Shown here: piece after piece, positions 6,922 through 13,306 of the stretch | Layout: each line of letters opens with the position of its first letter | How positions within the stretch are numbered: position 1 is the stretch's first letter | Assembly (NCBI GenBank): GCA_002770955.1 | Contig: PCUH01000010.1 | Span: 1 to 13,306 of the forward strand | Direction of reading: 5' to 3' | DNA: 13,306 nucleotides | From: Flavobacteriales bacterium CG18_big_fil_WC_8_21_14_2_50_32_9 | GTDB lineage: Bacteria; Bacteroidota; Bacteroidia; Flavobacteriales_E; Vicingaceae | Position numbers and translations under genes: made by a program | The notes under the pieces: generated by a model | Databases searched by the model: none | What the model saw: only the letters and a program-made list of their open reading frames with translations | Told to the model about the DNA's origin: nothing

Positions 6922-8097
6922 TTTTTTCAACATACCAACACTGAATTCCATGAAGTCGGCTCTACCTAAATTAGTGTTTACATAAGCACCTATGTAAATA
7001 TTGGTTTTAGGAAGTGAATGGGTGTCAAATAAATATAGGTTCAACCCTTTTCTTGTAGAAAGAAGTTGCCGGAGTGTTGAGACCACATTTTTGGAGGGAT
7101 GAAAATGATTAAAAAAGGGTTTGAATACATTTACTTCTAAGTCAAAATCTAATCCGACATGATGCATAAAAAGTTCTCCATTAAAATAGATTAAAAAATT
7201 TGATGCATTTAACGATGGATGATTACTTAAACCAACAATGTTAGAGTCAGTGATATGGTCGTAATAATGTTGATAAAAACGATAAGTGAACCCTGTGCTT
7301 AATTTTACGTGATGATTGATAATTTTTCCGAATCCAACAGTTGTACTATACACAGGTCTAACTAAATTTGTTTGAGGTCCTTCGTATTCATTTTGTTCAT
7401 GAAATCCAAATCCTTGTCTAAAATGAATGAATTTGTCTTTTGAAGCATAAGCAGCATTATTAATTCGTTCGGGTTTTTTGTAATCCTCACTGTTGTAGAA
7501 TTGCCCAGAAATGCTGAAAAGAAGGGAGTTCATTCCTTTATTGGGAATTTTGGTGTGGCTATTCGATTGATGAGCAAAACCAACACCAAATTTTAAAACA
7601 AACTTATTGGTTTCAATAATATTTCGATATAACGCAGTTCTAATATCCCACGAAAAAATAGAACTGATAACATTGTTGGTGGGGTTATTTATGATGTCAA
7701 ATCGCTCTGAAAAATAGGATGCACCCAACCCAATTCTAAGTTTATAGACCGCTTTTGATTGATTAAAAACATTGAAAGTTACAAAAGGAAGTAAGCTAAT
7801 TTGATGTCCAAATACACGGTTATTTCCTGCGTTTCCATAAAGTGCTGTAATTCCTATTTCTGGAAAGTTATAAAAACGACCCCAAGAGGAAGTGTCATGT
7901 TTTAATATACCATAATTAAATGCTACAATTTGTTGTGGTCCATTTTTAGGAAAGTAATCAAAATCATTTGGAATAATTTTTCCAATGAGGTATTCACTTT
8001 CAAAAAAGTGCTTATTTACTGCTTTTTCTTGTGAAAAAACAACCGAGAAACACCCTAAACATAAAAAGAATACTATTATTCTAACTTTCCGTGGCAT
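6916..8097 (-). CDS. PagL-like acyloxyacyl hydrolase (lipid A deacylase family), outer-membrane barrel
   Basis: This 393-residue protein has an N-terminal signal peptide (MPRKVR, hydrophobic core, cleavage near FSQ) and a body of amphipathic strands ending in an aromatic-rich region, as expected for an outer-membrane barrel. The diagnostic stretch is FAHQSNSHTKIPNKGMNS. H176 and S178 correspond to the catalytic His and Ser of PagL, which removes an ester-linked 3-O acyl chain from lipid A. The third residue of the PagL triad is a Glu 14 positions after the His; here that position is N190. It is much longer than Pseudomonas PagL (about 170 residues), so extra strands or a second domain follow after about residue 210. 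The start at 8097 lies inside the 3' end of secA (22-base overlap) and is chosen because the signal peptide follows at once and no later Met is near. Substrate is inferred, not shown. Confidence 0.75.
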   Translation of the reverse strand: MPRKVRIIVFFLCLGCFSVVFSQEKAVNKHFFESEYLIGKIIPNDFDYFPKNGPQQIVAFNYGILKHDTSSWGRFYNFPEIGITALYGNAGNNRVFGHQISLLPFVTFNVFNQSKAVYKLRIGLGASYFSERFDIINNPTNNVISSIFSWDIRTALYRNIIETNKFVLKFGVGFAHQSNSHTKIPNKGMNSLLFSISGQFYNSEDYKKPERINNAAYASKDKFIHFRQGFGFHEQNEYEGPQTNLVRPVYSTTVGFGKIINHHVKLSTGFTYRFYQHYYDHITDSNIVGLSNHPSLNASNFLIYFNGELFMHHVGLDFDLEVNVFKPFFNHFHPSKNVVSTLRQLLSTRKGLNLYLFDTHSLPKTNIYIGAYVNTNLGRADFMEFSVGMLKKL

Positions 8098-11000
8098 TGT
8101 TTGTATTTTTTTCCACTACCACAAGGACAAAGTTCGTTTCTACCTACTTTTTTTTCTACTCTTACTGGTTGCGTTTTAGGTTGGACAGGGGCATTCCCTT
8201 CAGCTAATTGCTGAGCACCAGATGTAATAGTTTCTGGTCGGCTAGTTTGTAACTTTTCTAGCTCTTTTTTTGATGGAGCTTCGGCTTGTCTTGTTTGAAT
8301 TTCACCATTTTTTGGTTTTGGTAACCCACATTTTATTAAAAAGCTACCTACTTCTTTATTAATTTTTAATAAAACCGATTGAAAAAGTTTAAATGCCTCA
8401 AATTTATATATCAAAAGAGGATCTTTTTGCTCATGACGTGCATTTTGAACAGATTCTTTTAAATCGTCCATTTCCCTTAAATGTTCTTTCCAATTATCAT
8501 CTATTATAGCCAAAATAACTCCTTTTTCAATGGATTTAATTAACTCTTTTCCTTGCGTTTGGTATGTTTTTTCTAAAGGCGTTGAAACATTAATGCTTTT
8601 TATTCCGTCAGTAATTGGAACTAGAATATTTTCATAAGCTGCACCTTGGTTTTCATATACATCTTTTATTACAGGAAATGCCATTTCAGCTAAAGAAACA
8701 GATTTTCGTTGATAATTGTTAAAAGCCAATTCGTGAATTTCTTCTGTAATTTCTATTACGGGTTTTTCTAAAAATGTTTTTTCATCTATAGGGCAATCAA
8801 TAGCCAAAAACCGAATTAATTCAATTTTAAAACTTTCATAATTTCTCATTTCTTGGTGGTCTTCAACCAATGATTCAACAATGTCATAAAGCATATTTGA
8901 AATTTCAACACCTAATCGTTCGCCAAACAATGCATTTCTTCTTTTTGAATACACAACTTCTCGTTGAGCATTCATTATGTCATCATATTCCAATAATCTT
9001 TTTCTAATGCCAAAATTATTTTCTTCAACCTTTTTTTGAGCTCGTTCAATGGATTTACTAACCATAGAATGAGAAATAACTTCGCCTTCTTCCAGTCCCA
9101 TTCTATCCATTAATTTAATTATTCTTTCGGAATTAAATAAACGCATTAAATTATCTTCTAATGAAACAAAAAACTGAGAAGAACCGGGGTCTCCTTGTCG
9201 TCCTGCACGACCTCGTAATTGCCTGTCAACCCTACGAGAATCGTGTCGTTCGGTACCAACAATAGCTAGCCCACCAGCTTCTTTAACACCTTCACCTAGT
9301 TTAATATCTGTTCCCCTTCCAGCCATATTGGTAGCAATAGTAACAGCTCCAGCTTTTCCTGCTTCAGCAACAATATCTGCTTCTCTTTGATGTAGTTTTG
9401 CATTTAACACGTTGTGTTTTATGCCTTTCATTTTAAGTGTTCTAGCAAGTAATTCAGAAATCTCAACGGAAGTTGTTCCAACCAAAACTGGTCTTTTTTG
9501 CTCGACTAATGAAACAATTTCTTCAATAACAGCTGTGTATTTTTCTCTTGTAGTTTTGTAAACTAAATCTTCTTTGTCTTTTCGTTGTATGGGTTTGTTG
9601 GTAGGAATTACAACCACATCTAATTTATAAATATCCCATAATTCTTGCGATTCTGTTTCTGCTGTTCCAGTCATACCAGCTAATTTGTGATACATTCTGA
9701 AATAATTCTGAAGTGTAACGGTGGCATACGTTTGCGTTGCAGCTTCAACCTTTACATTTTCTTTGGATTCAATGGCTTGGTGCAATCCGTCAGAATAACG
9801 TCTTCCATCCATAATACGTCCTGTTTGCTCATCTACTATTTTTACTTTATTGTCCATTACCACATATTCCACATCTTTTTCAAACATGGCATAGGCTTTC
9901 AATAATTGATTAATGGTGTGAATACGTGCTGCTTTAACAGAATAATCTTGAGTTAATTTATCTTTTAGGGCTAACTTTTCTTTATCAGAAACATTTAATT
10001 TTTCAATAACTGCTATTTCTGAACCTATGTCTGGAAGAATAAAGAAATTGGAATCATCACCTGAACCAGTAATTAAATCTACTCCTTTTTCAGAAAGCTC
10101 AACTGAATTAGATTTTTCATCGATTATAAAAAAGAGTTCAGCATCTGCTTTAGGCATCTCCTTAGATTGATCTTGCATATAAAAGTTTTCTGTTTTTTGC
10201 AGTATTGCTTTTATACCATGCTCACTTAAAAATTTAATTAAGGCTTTATTTTTTGGCAATCCTCTATGAGCTCTTAGTAATGCTAATCCTCCTTCTTCTA
10301 AGTCTTTTTTATCTATTTTTTCATTGTTTATGGCTGGAGCTAATAGTTTCTTGGCTGTTGTTAAAGCAGTATTAACAAAAGCACGTTGAGCAGCAAGTAA
10401 TTTTTCAACACGAGGTTTCAACTCATGAAATTCATGTATATCTCCTTTTGGTGTTGGTCCAGAAATAATTAAAGGTGTTCTTGCATCATCAATCAAAACT
10501 GAATCTACCTCATCTACAATGGCATAATGATGTTTTCGTTGCACTAAATCTTCTGGCGAACGAGCCATGTTATCTCTCAGGTAATCAAAACCAAATTCAT
10601 TGTTTGTTCCATAAGTAATATCTGCCAGATAGGCATCTCTTCTTTGCGTAGAATTTGGCTCATGTTTGTCTATGCAATCCACTTTCATTCCGTGAAATTC
10701 AAAAATAGGAGCCATCCATTCTGAATCCCTTTTTGCTAAATAGTCATTTACCGTAACTAAATGAAGTCCTCTGCCAGCTAGTGCATTGAGGTAAACAGGA
10801 AGTGTAGCTACCAATGTTTTCCCTTCACCTGTCATCATTTCAGCAATTTTCCCTTGGTGCAACACCGTGCCTCCAATTAATTGAACATCATAATGCACCA
10901 TATCCCATGTAATTTCCGTGCCAGCAGCTAACCATGAATTGTGGTAAATAGCTTTGTCTCCATCAATTTTAATGTTATCTTTTTTTGCTGCCAAATCTCT

Positions 11001-11426
11001 GTCCATTTGAGTTGCCGAAACTTCTAGTGTTTTGTTTTCTGCAAATCTTCTTGAGGTTTCTTTTATTACCGCAAATGCTTCAGGCTGAATTTCAATAAGA
11101 GCGTCTTCAATTGCAACTAAAACTTCTTTATCTAAGTTGTCAATTTCCGTATAAACACCTTCTTTTTGAACAATAGAAAGTGTAGCATCATCTTCTATTT
11201 GTTGTTTGAGTGCATTTATCTTATCATCTAAAACTTGTGTTTTTTCTTTGATTTTATCCTTGAAATAAGCAGTCTTAGCTCTTAATTCATCGTTACTAAG
11301 CGAACTTAATTGAGAATAAACTGCTGCTACTTTATCTATAATGGGTGATAAATCTTTAAAATCTCGGTCTTTTTTACTTCCTAAAAAAGTTTTTAAAACT
11401 CTACCTAATAATCCTTCTGCTGACAT
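8076..11426 (-). CDS. secA: Protein translocase ATPase SecA
   Basis: SecA is the cytoplasmic and peripheral-membrane ATPase that drives secretory precursors through SecYEG. Motifs in order: Walker A MTGEGKT (198-204), Walker B-like DEVDSVLIDDARTPLIISG (starting 305), the helicase motif QLRGRAGRQGD (starting 736), the preprotein cross-linking and scaffold regions, and a C-terminal zinc site CPCGSGKKYKQCHG with ligands C1100, C1102, C1111 and H1112, which in E. coli binds SecB and lipid. At 1,116 residues it is over 200 longer than E. coli SecA (901). Extra sequence sits at about 60-110 (charged, coiled-coil-like), about 129-177, and about 335-428 between motor motifs. Long SecA of this kind is common in Bacteroidota. 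The ATG at 11426 opens the conserved N terminus and is preceded by an A-rich leader. The 3' end overlaps the acyloxyacyl hydrolase start. Confidence 0.97.
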   Translation of the reverse strand: MSAEGLLGRVLKTFLGSKKDRDFKDLSPIIDKVAAVYSQLSSLSNDELRAKTAYFKDKIKEKTQVLDDKINALKQQIEDDATLSIVQKEGVYTEIDNLDKEVLVAIEDALIEIQPEAFAVIKETSRRFAENKTLEVSATQMDRDLAAKKDNIKIDGDKAIYHNSWLAAGTEITWDMVHYDVQLIGGTVLHQGKIAEMMTGEGKTLVATLPVYLNALAGRGLHLVTVNDYLAKRDSEWMAPIFEFHGMKVDCIDKHEPNSTQRRDAYLADITYGTNNEFGFDYLRDNMARSPEDLVQRKHHYAIVDEVDSVLIDDARTPLIISGPTPKGDIHEFHELKPRVEKLLAAQRAFVNTALTTAKKLLAPAINNEKIDKKDLEEGGLALLRAHRGLPKNKALIKFLSEHGIKAILQKTENFYMQDQSKEMPKADAELFFIIDEKSNSVELSEKGVDLITGSGDDSNFFILPDIGSEIAVIEKLNVSDKEKLALKDKLTQDYSVKAARIHTINQLLKAYAMFEKDVEYVVMDNKVKIVDEQTGRIMDGRRYSDGLHQAIESKENVKVEAATQTYATVTLQNYFRMYHKLAGMTGTAETESQELWDIYKLDVVVIPTNKPIQRKDKEDLVYKTTREKYTAVIEEIVSLVEQKRPVLVGTTSVEISELLARTLKMKGIKHNVLNAKLHQREADIVAEAGKAGAVTIATNMAGRGTDIKLGEGVKEAGGLAIVGTERHDSRRVDRQLRGRAGRQGDPGSSQFFVSLEDNLMRLFNSERIIKLMDRMGLEEGEVISHSMVSKSIERAQKKVEENNFGIRKRLLEYDDIMNAQREVVYSKRRNALFGERLGVEISNMLYDIVESLVEDHQEMRNYESFKIELIRFLAIDCPIDEKTFLEKPVIEITEEIHELAFNNYQRKSVSLAEMAFPVIKDVYENQGAAYENILVPITDGIKSINVSTPLEKTYQTQGKELIKSIEKGVILAIIDDNWKEHLREMDDLKESVQNARHEQKDPLLIYKFEAFKLFQSVLLKINKEVGSFLIKCGLPKPKNGEIQTRQAEAPSKKELEKLQTSRPETITSGAQQLAEGNAPVQPKTQPVRVEKKVGRNELCPCGSGKKYKQCHGKLE

Positions 11427-11481
11427 TTATTTATATTTTTTTACTTATGAATTATCACACTTGTCAATTTAATAGCCAAAA

Positions 11482-11495
11482 CATTCATTTGAATG
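11482..11495. promoter_or_regulatory. Palindrome CATTCA-TT-TGAATG in the secA leader
   Basis: Perfect 6-bp arms surround a 2-base centre. With a one-base bulge the arms extend into flanking AAAA/TTTT. It lies 56-69 bases before the secA ATG and could be an operator or a weak RNA hairpin. No regulator can be named. Confidence 0.35.
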
Positions 11496-11502
11496 GTTTT
11501 AT

Positions 11503-11513
11503 GTCAAAATGAC
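11503..11513. promoter_or_regulatory. Palindrome GTCA-AAA-TGAC in the secA leader
   Basis: On the + strand this reads GTCAAAATGAC, with 4-bp arms and a 3-base centre. A further GTCAA is at 11463-11467. It sits just downstream of the candidate secA -7 box, where an operator might lie. The match is short and may be chance. Confidence 0.25.
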
Positions 11514-11525
11514 TTATTGAACCGA

Positions 11526-11533
11526 CAAATTTA
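11526..11533 (-). promoter_or_regulatory. Candidate -7 promoter box (TAAATTTG) for secA
   Basis: Read on the - strand, TAAATTTG matches the Bacteroidota TAnnTTTG consensus and would give a leader of roughly 90 bases before the secA ATG. The expected -33 region falls inside the left terminal repeat of the adjacent fold-back element. The only TTG there (11546-11548) is 12 bases away, which is short for this promoter class. Confidence 0.4.
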
Positions 11534-11602
11534 GCTAAATATACTCAACACACATAGGTTTTTGGAAATTTTGACGAATTTATTTTTTTTCTTTACCAAG
11601 GA

Positions 11603-11642
11603 AAAATTTTCAAGCATAGCCATGGCTACGGTTTAAAATTTT
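11603..11642. repeat. Central near-palindrome of the fold-back element
   Basis: The 40 bases are symmetric about 11622/11623, with 17 of 20 positions pairing. The core is the perfect 12-mer TAGCCATGGCTA (11617-11628), and the outer 8 bases AAAATTTT recur at both edges. It would form a cruciform or hairpin in either strand. Confidence 0.8.
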
Positions 11643-11647
11643 AACGT

Positions 11648-11669
11648 AGAGAAAGAGAAAAAGAAAGAG
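11648..11669 (+). repeat. Homopurine tract with mirror symmetry
   Basis: All 22 bases are A or G. From 11649 to 11669 the sequence reads almost the same backwards (19 of 21 positions). Homopurine mirror repeats can adopt triplex DNA under torsion. Here the tract may simply be the arm that pairs with the pyrimidine-rich 11579-11594 of the same element. Confidence 0.6.
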
Positions 11670-11794
11670 TGAGAAAACTGAACCGAGCTTTTGCGAGCTC
11701 AACGAAGTTAAAAGCTATGTGTGTTGAGTATATATAAGAAACTACAGTTTTTTTTAGATGAAATATCTATAATGAAAATTTTATTTATGAGGTT

Positions 11795-13306
11795 TTATCC
11801 AGCCCAACCTTCTCTGTCTAAACTTCTATATTGAATAGCTTCTGCGAGGTGTTCACTTTTTATGTTTTCACTGCCTTCTAAGTCGGCAATGGTACGAGAA
11901 ACTTTTAAAATACGGTCATAAGCTCGTGCTGATAAACCTAGTTTGTCCATAGCTGTTTTCAATAATTGAGTTCCAACAGCATCTATTTGACAGATTTCTT
12001 TAATGGTTTTGCTTGAAATTTGAGCGTTCGCATGTACGCCTTCATTTTCTTTAAATCTCTGTTCTTGAATTTCTCTTGCTTTTATAACTCTCGCTCTAAT
12101 CACTTCACTAGACTCTCCGTTTGAAGTTGTGCTTAGCTCACTAAAACTTACAGGAGTTACTTCCACATGCAAATCAATTCTATCTAATAAAGGTCCTGAA
12201 ATTTTACTCAAATATTTTTGAACAACTCCAGGCGAACAAACGCAGTCTTTTTCAGGATGGTTGTAATAGCCACAAGGACATGGATTCATTGAAGCAATTA
12301 ACATAAAACTTGCAGGGTAATCTACCGAAAATTTTGCTCTCGAAATAGTAACTTTTCTGTCTTCAATGGGTTGACGAAGCACTTCCAACACAGTTCTTTT
12401 AAATTCAGGTAATTCGTCTAAAAACAAAACACCATTATGAGCCAATGAAATTTCACCAGGTTGTGGAAATCCTCCTCCTCCAACTAAGGCAACATCTGAA
12501 ATGGTATGGTGTGGTGATCGAAAAGGACGGACACTTATTAATGAAGTTTCTTTAGCTAATTTTCCACCAACCGAATGAATTTTTGTAGTTTCTAACGCTT
12601 CCATTAAGGAAAGTGGAGGTAAAATGGTTGGTAATCGTTTTGCTAACATTGTTTTTCCAGCTCCTGGAGGTCCAATAAGAATTACATTGTGTCCTCCTGC
12701 TGCTGCAATTTCTAAGGCTCTTTTGATGTTTTCTTGCCCTTTCACGTCTTCAAAATCAAAATCAACTTTATTGAGGTTTTGATAAAATTCTTTTCGTGTA
12801 TCTATAATTGTTTCTTCCAACGAATTTTCGCCATTAAAAAAGCCTATTACTTCACTGATGTTTTCCACTCCATAAACAGTCAAATCATCAACAACAGCGG
12901 CTTCTTTAGCATTTTGTTTTGGTAAAATAAATCCTTTAAAACCCTCTTTCCGAGCCTGAATGGCAATGGGCAATGCTCCTTTTATGGGTTGTAAACTACC
13001 ATCTAACGAAAGTTCTCCCATAATGACATAATCTTGAATTTTTTCTGCTTCTATTTGAGCTGAAGCTGCCAAAATCCCCATAGCTATTGTCAAATCATAA
13101 GCAGAACCTTCTTTACGGATATCGGCTGGAGCCATGTTTATCACTAATTTTTTGCCAGGCATTTTATAGCCTACATTTTTTAGTGCTGATTCAATTCTGT
13201 GTTGACTTTCTTTTACAGCATTGTCGGGCAAACCCACCATGAAAAATTTGAAGCCTCTATCGGCATTTACTTCAACGGTTATCGTAATGGCATCAACACC
13301 AACAAC
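11795..13306 (-). CDS. comM: YifB/ComM-family Mg-chelatase-like AAA+ ATPase (5' end outside the window)
   Basis: ComM-type proteins are hexameric AAA+ helicases. In Vibrio ComM promotes branch migration during integration of transforming DNA. The frame is open to the window edge: 22 codons before the first internal ATG (13240) read VVGVDAITITVEVNADRGF, the conserved family N terminus, so the true start lies about ten residues beyond the window. Counting from that internal Met, the N-terminal Lon-like (ChlI) domain is about 1-150, Walker A GPPGAGKT is at 190-197, then Walker B-like LFLDELPEF, a cysteine cluster PCPCGYYNHPEKDCVC, and LLDRIDLHVEV. The C-terminal Mg-chelatase domain ends in IQYRSLDREGWAG, the usual family terminus. 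It lies upstream of secA in the same direction, separated by the fold-back element. YifB proteins are widespread in non-competent bacteria, so the exact job is open. Confidence 0.92.
   Translation of the reverse strand, partial: VVGVDAITITVEVNADRGFKFFMVGLPDNAVKESQHRIESALKNVGYKMPGKKLVINMAPADIRKEGSAYDLTIAMGILAASAQIEAEKIQDYVIMGELSLDGSLQPIKGALPIAIQARKEGFKGFILPKQNAKEAAVVDDLTVYGVENISEVIGFFNGENSLEETIIDTRKEFYQNLNKVDFDFEDVKGQENIKRALEIAAAGGHNVILIGPPGAGKTMLAKRLPTILPPLSLMEALETTKIHSVGGKLAKETSLISVRPFRSPHHTISDVALVGGGGFPQPGEISLAHNGVLFLDELPEFKRTVLEVLRQPIEDRKVTISRAKFSVDYPASFMLIASMNPCPCGYYNHPEKDCVCSPGVVQKYLSKISGPLLDRIDLHVEVTPVSFSELSTTSNGESSEVIRARVIKAREIQEQRFKENEGVHANAQISSKTIKEICQIDAVGTQLLKTAMDKLGLSARAYDRILKVSRTIADLEGSENIKSEHLAEAIQYRSLDREGWAG

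Larger units (their letters stand above)
11539..11733. mobile_element. 195-bp fold-back element with perfect 19-bp terminal inverted repeats (MITE-like)
   Basis: The left end ATATACTCAACACACATAG (11539-11557) is the exact reverse complement of 11715-11733. Allowing one mismatch the repeats extend inward to 24 bases (11539-11562 with 11710-11733, 23 of 24 matching). TA occurs symmetrically just outside each end (11536-11537 and 11735-11736), compatible with a TA target duplication, though in AT-rich DNA that is weak. It encodes no protein. The interior holds a central near-palindrome, a pyrimidine-rich left arm facing a purine-rich right arm, and a small GAGCT/AGCTC hairpin at 11685-11700. A miniature inverted-repeat transposable element is the best guess. 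A chromosomal palindromic repeat or a structured RNA is also possible. Confidence 0.55.
11427..11794. other. Non-coding interval between the YifB-type gene and secA
   Basis: This 368-base gap, the only one above 300 bases, holds no credible reading frame. From left to right it contains the secA leader with two small palindromes, a promoter-like box, and the 195-bp fold-back element, each listed separately. The remaining 61 bases (11734-11794) are AT-rich with one T8 run and show no convincing terminator for the YifB-type gene. Confidence 0.8.

Noticed and set aside
8050..8097. Lipoprotein signal (LCLGC) in the acyloxyacyl hydrolase
   Set aside because: The residues before the Cys do not fit the lipobox well, and a normal signal-peptidase site near FSQ fits better with a barrel protein.
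7985..8179. A 64-codon + strand frame across the secA/acyloxyacyl hydrolase junction
   Set aside because: It is antisense to two well-supported genes and its end is a low-complexity phenylalanine/leucine run.
9687..9905. A 72-codon + strand frame opposite secA
   Set aside because: It is antisense to conserved secA codons with no leader or recognisable domain.
11539..11733. Integron attC site
   Set aside because: The ends lack the GTTRRRY/RYYYAAC core sites, and no integrase or cassette genes are present.
11734..11794. Terminator for the YifB-type gene in its immediate 3' flank
   Set aside because: Only 4-5 bp AT-rich stems can be drawn (for example TAGAT/ATCTA), too weak to support a call.
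12734..12925. A 63-codon + strand frame opposite the YifB-type gene
   Set aside because: It is antisense to a conserved gene; its hydrophobic bias reflects the AT-rich complement.
13238..13240. ATG at 13240 as the start of the YifB-type gene
   Set aside because: The 22 codons before it encode the conserved family N terminus in frame, so the gene continues past the window edge.

Overview
The window is a strongly AT-rich stretch of ordinary chromosome from a member of the Bacteroidota, most likely near the Flavobacteriales. The evidence is a PorV/PorQ-family outer-membrane protein, a SecA of about 1,116 residues with insertions relative to the E. coli protein, a 632-residue PurF-like protein of the type I associate with this phylum, a two-domain PGI/PMI sugar isomerase, A-rich leaders in place of clear Shine-Dalgarno sites, and TAnnTTTG promoter-like boxes. 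No rRNA, tRNA, CRISPR array, prophage or intact insertion sequence is visible.

Layout: the genes form two convergent blocks whose last codons overlap at 6916-6921. The left block is on the + strand. It holds a PorV/PorQ-like outer-membrane barrel (78-1166) with a terminator-like hairpin behind it, greA (1240-1713) coupled to a HIT-family protein (1713-2108), a PurF-like amidophosphoribosyltransferase (2196-4094), a bifunctional phosphoglucose/phosphomannose isomerase (4129-5112), a ureohydrolase of the arginase/agmatinase family (5206-6225) and a ComF-family phosphoribosyltransferase (6241-6921). The right block is on the - strand, read from right to left. It holds a YifB/ComM-type AAA ATPase cut off at its 5' end by the window edge (11795-13306), secA (8076-11426) and a PagL-like acyloxyacyl hydrolase (6916-8097) whose start lies inside the 3' end of secA.

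Functional themes: several genes serve central metabolism (purine synthesis, hexose-phosphate isomerisation, nitrogen metabolism), transcription elongation and general secretion. Two encode outer-membrane proteins, one possibly linked to type IX secretion and one predicted to remodel lipid A. The YifB and ComF families are both linked to DNA uptake in other bacteria, but they lie in separate blocks here and nothing shows that they act together.

The only stretch over 300 bases without a gene is 11427-11794, between the YifB-type gene and secA. It holds a 195-bp fold-back element with perfect 19-bp terminal inverted repeats, a central near-palindrome and a homopurine mirror tract. Beside it lie a promoter-like box and two small palindromes in the secA leader. 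This is the least explained structure in the window. The second unusual non-coding feature is a four-copy 8-bp tandem repeat directly after the isomerase gene. I see no clearly novel multi-gene system.
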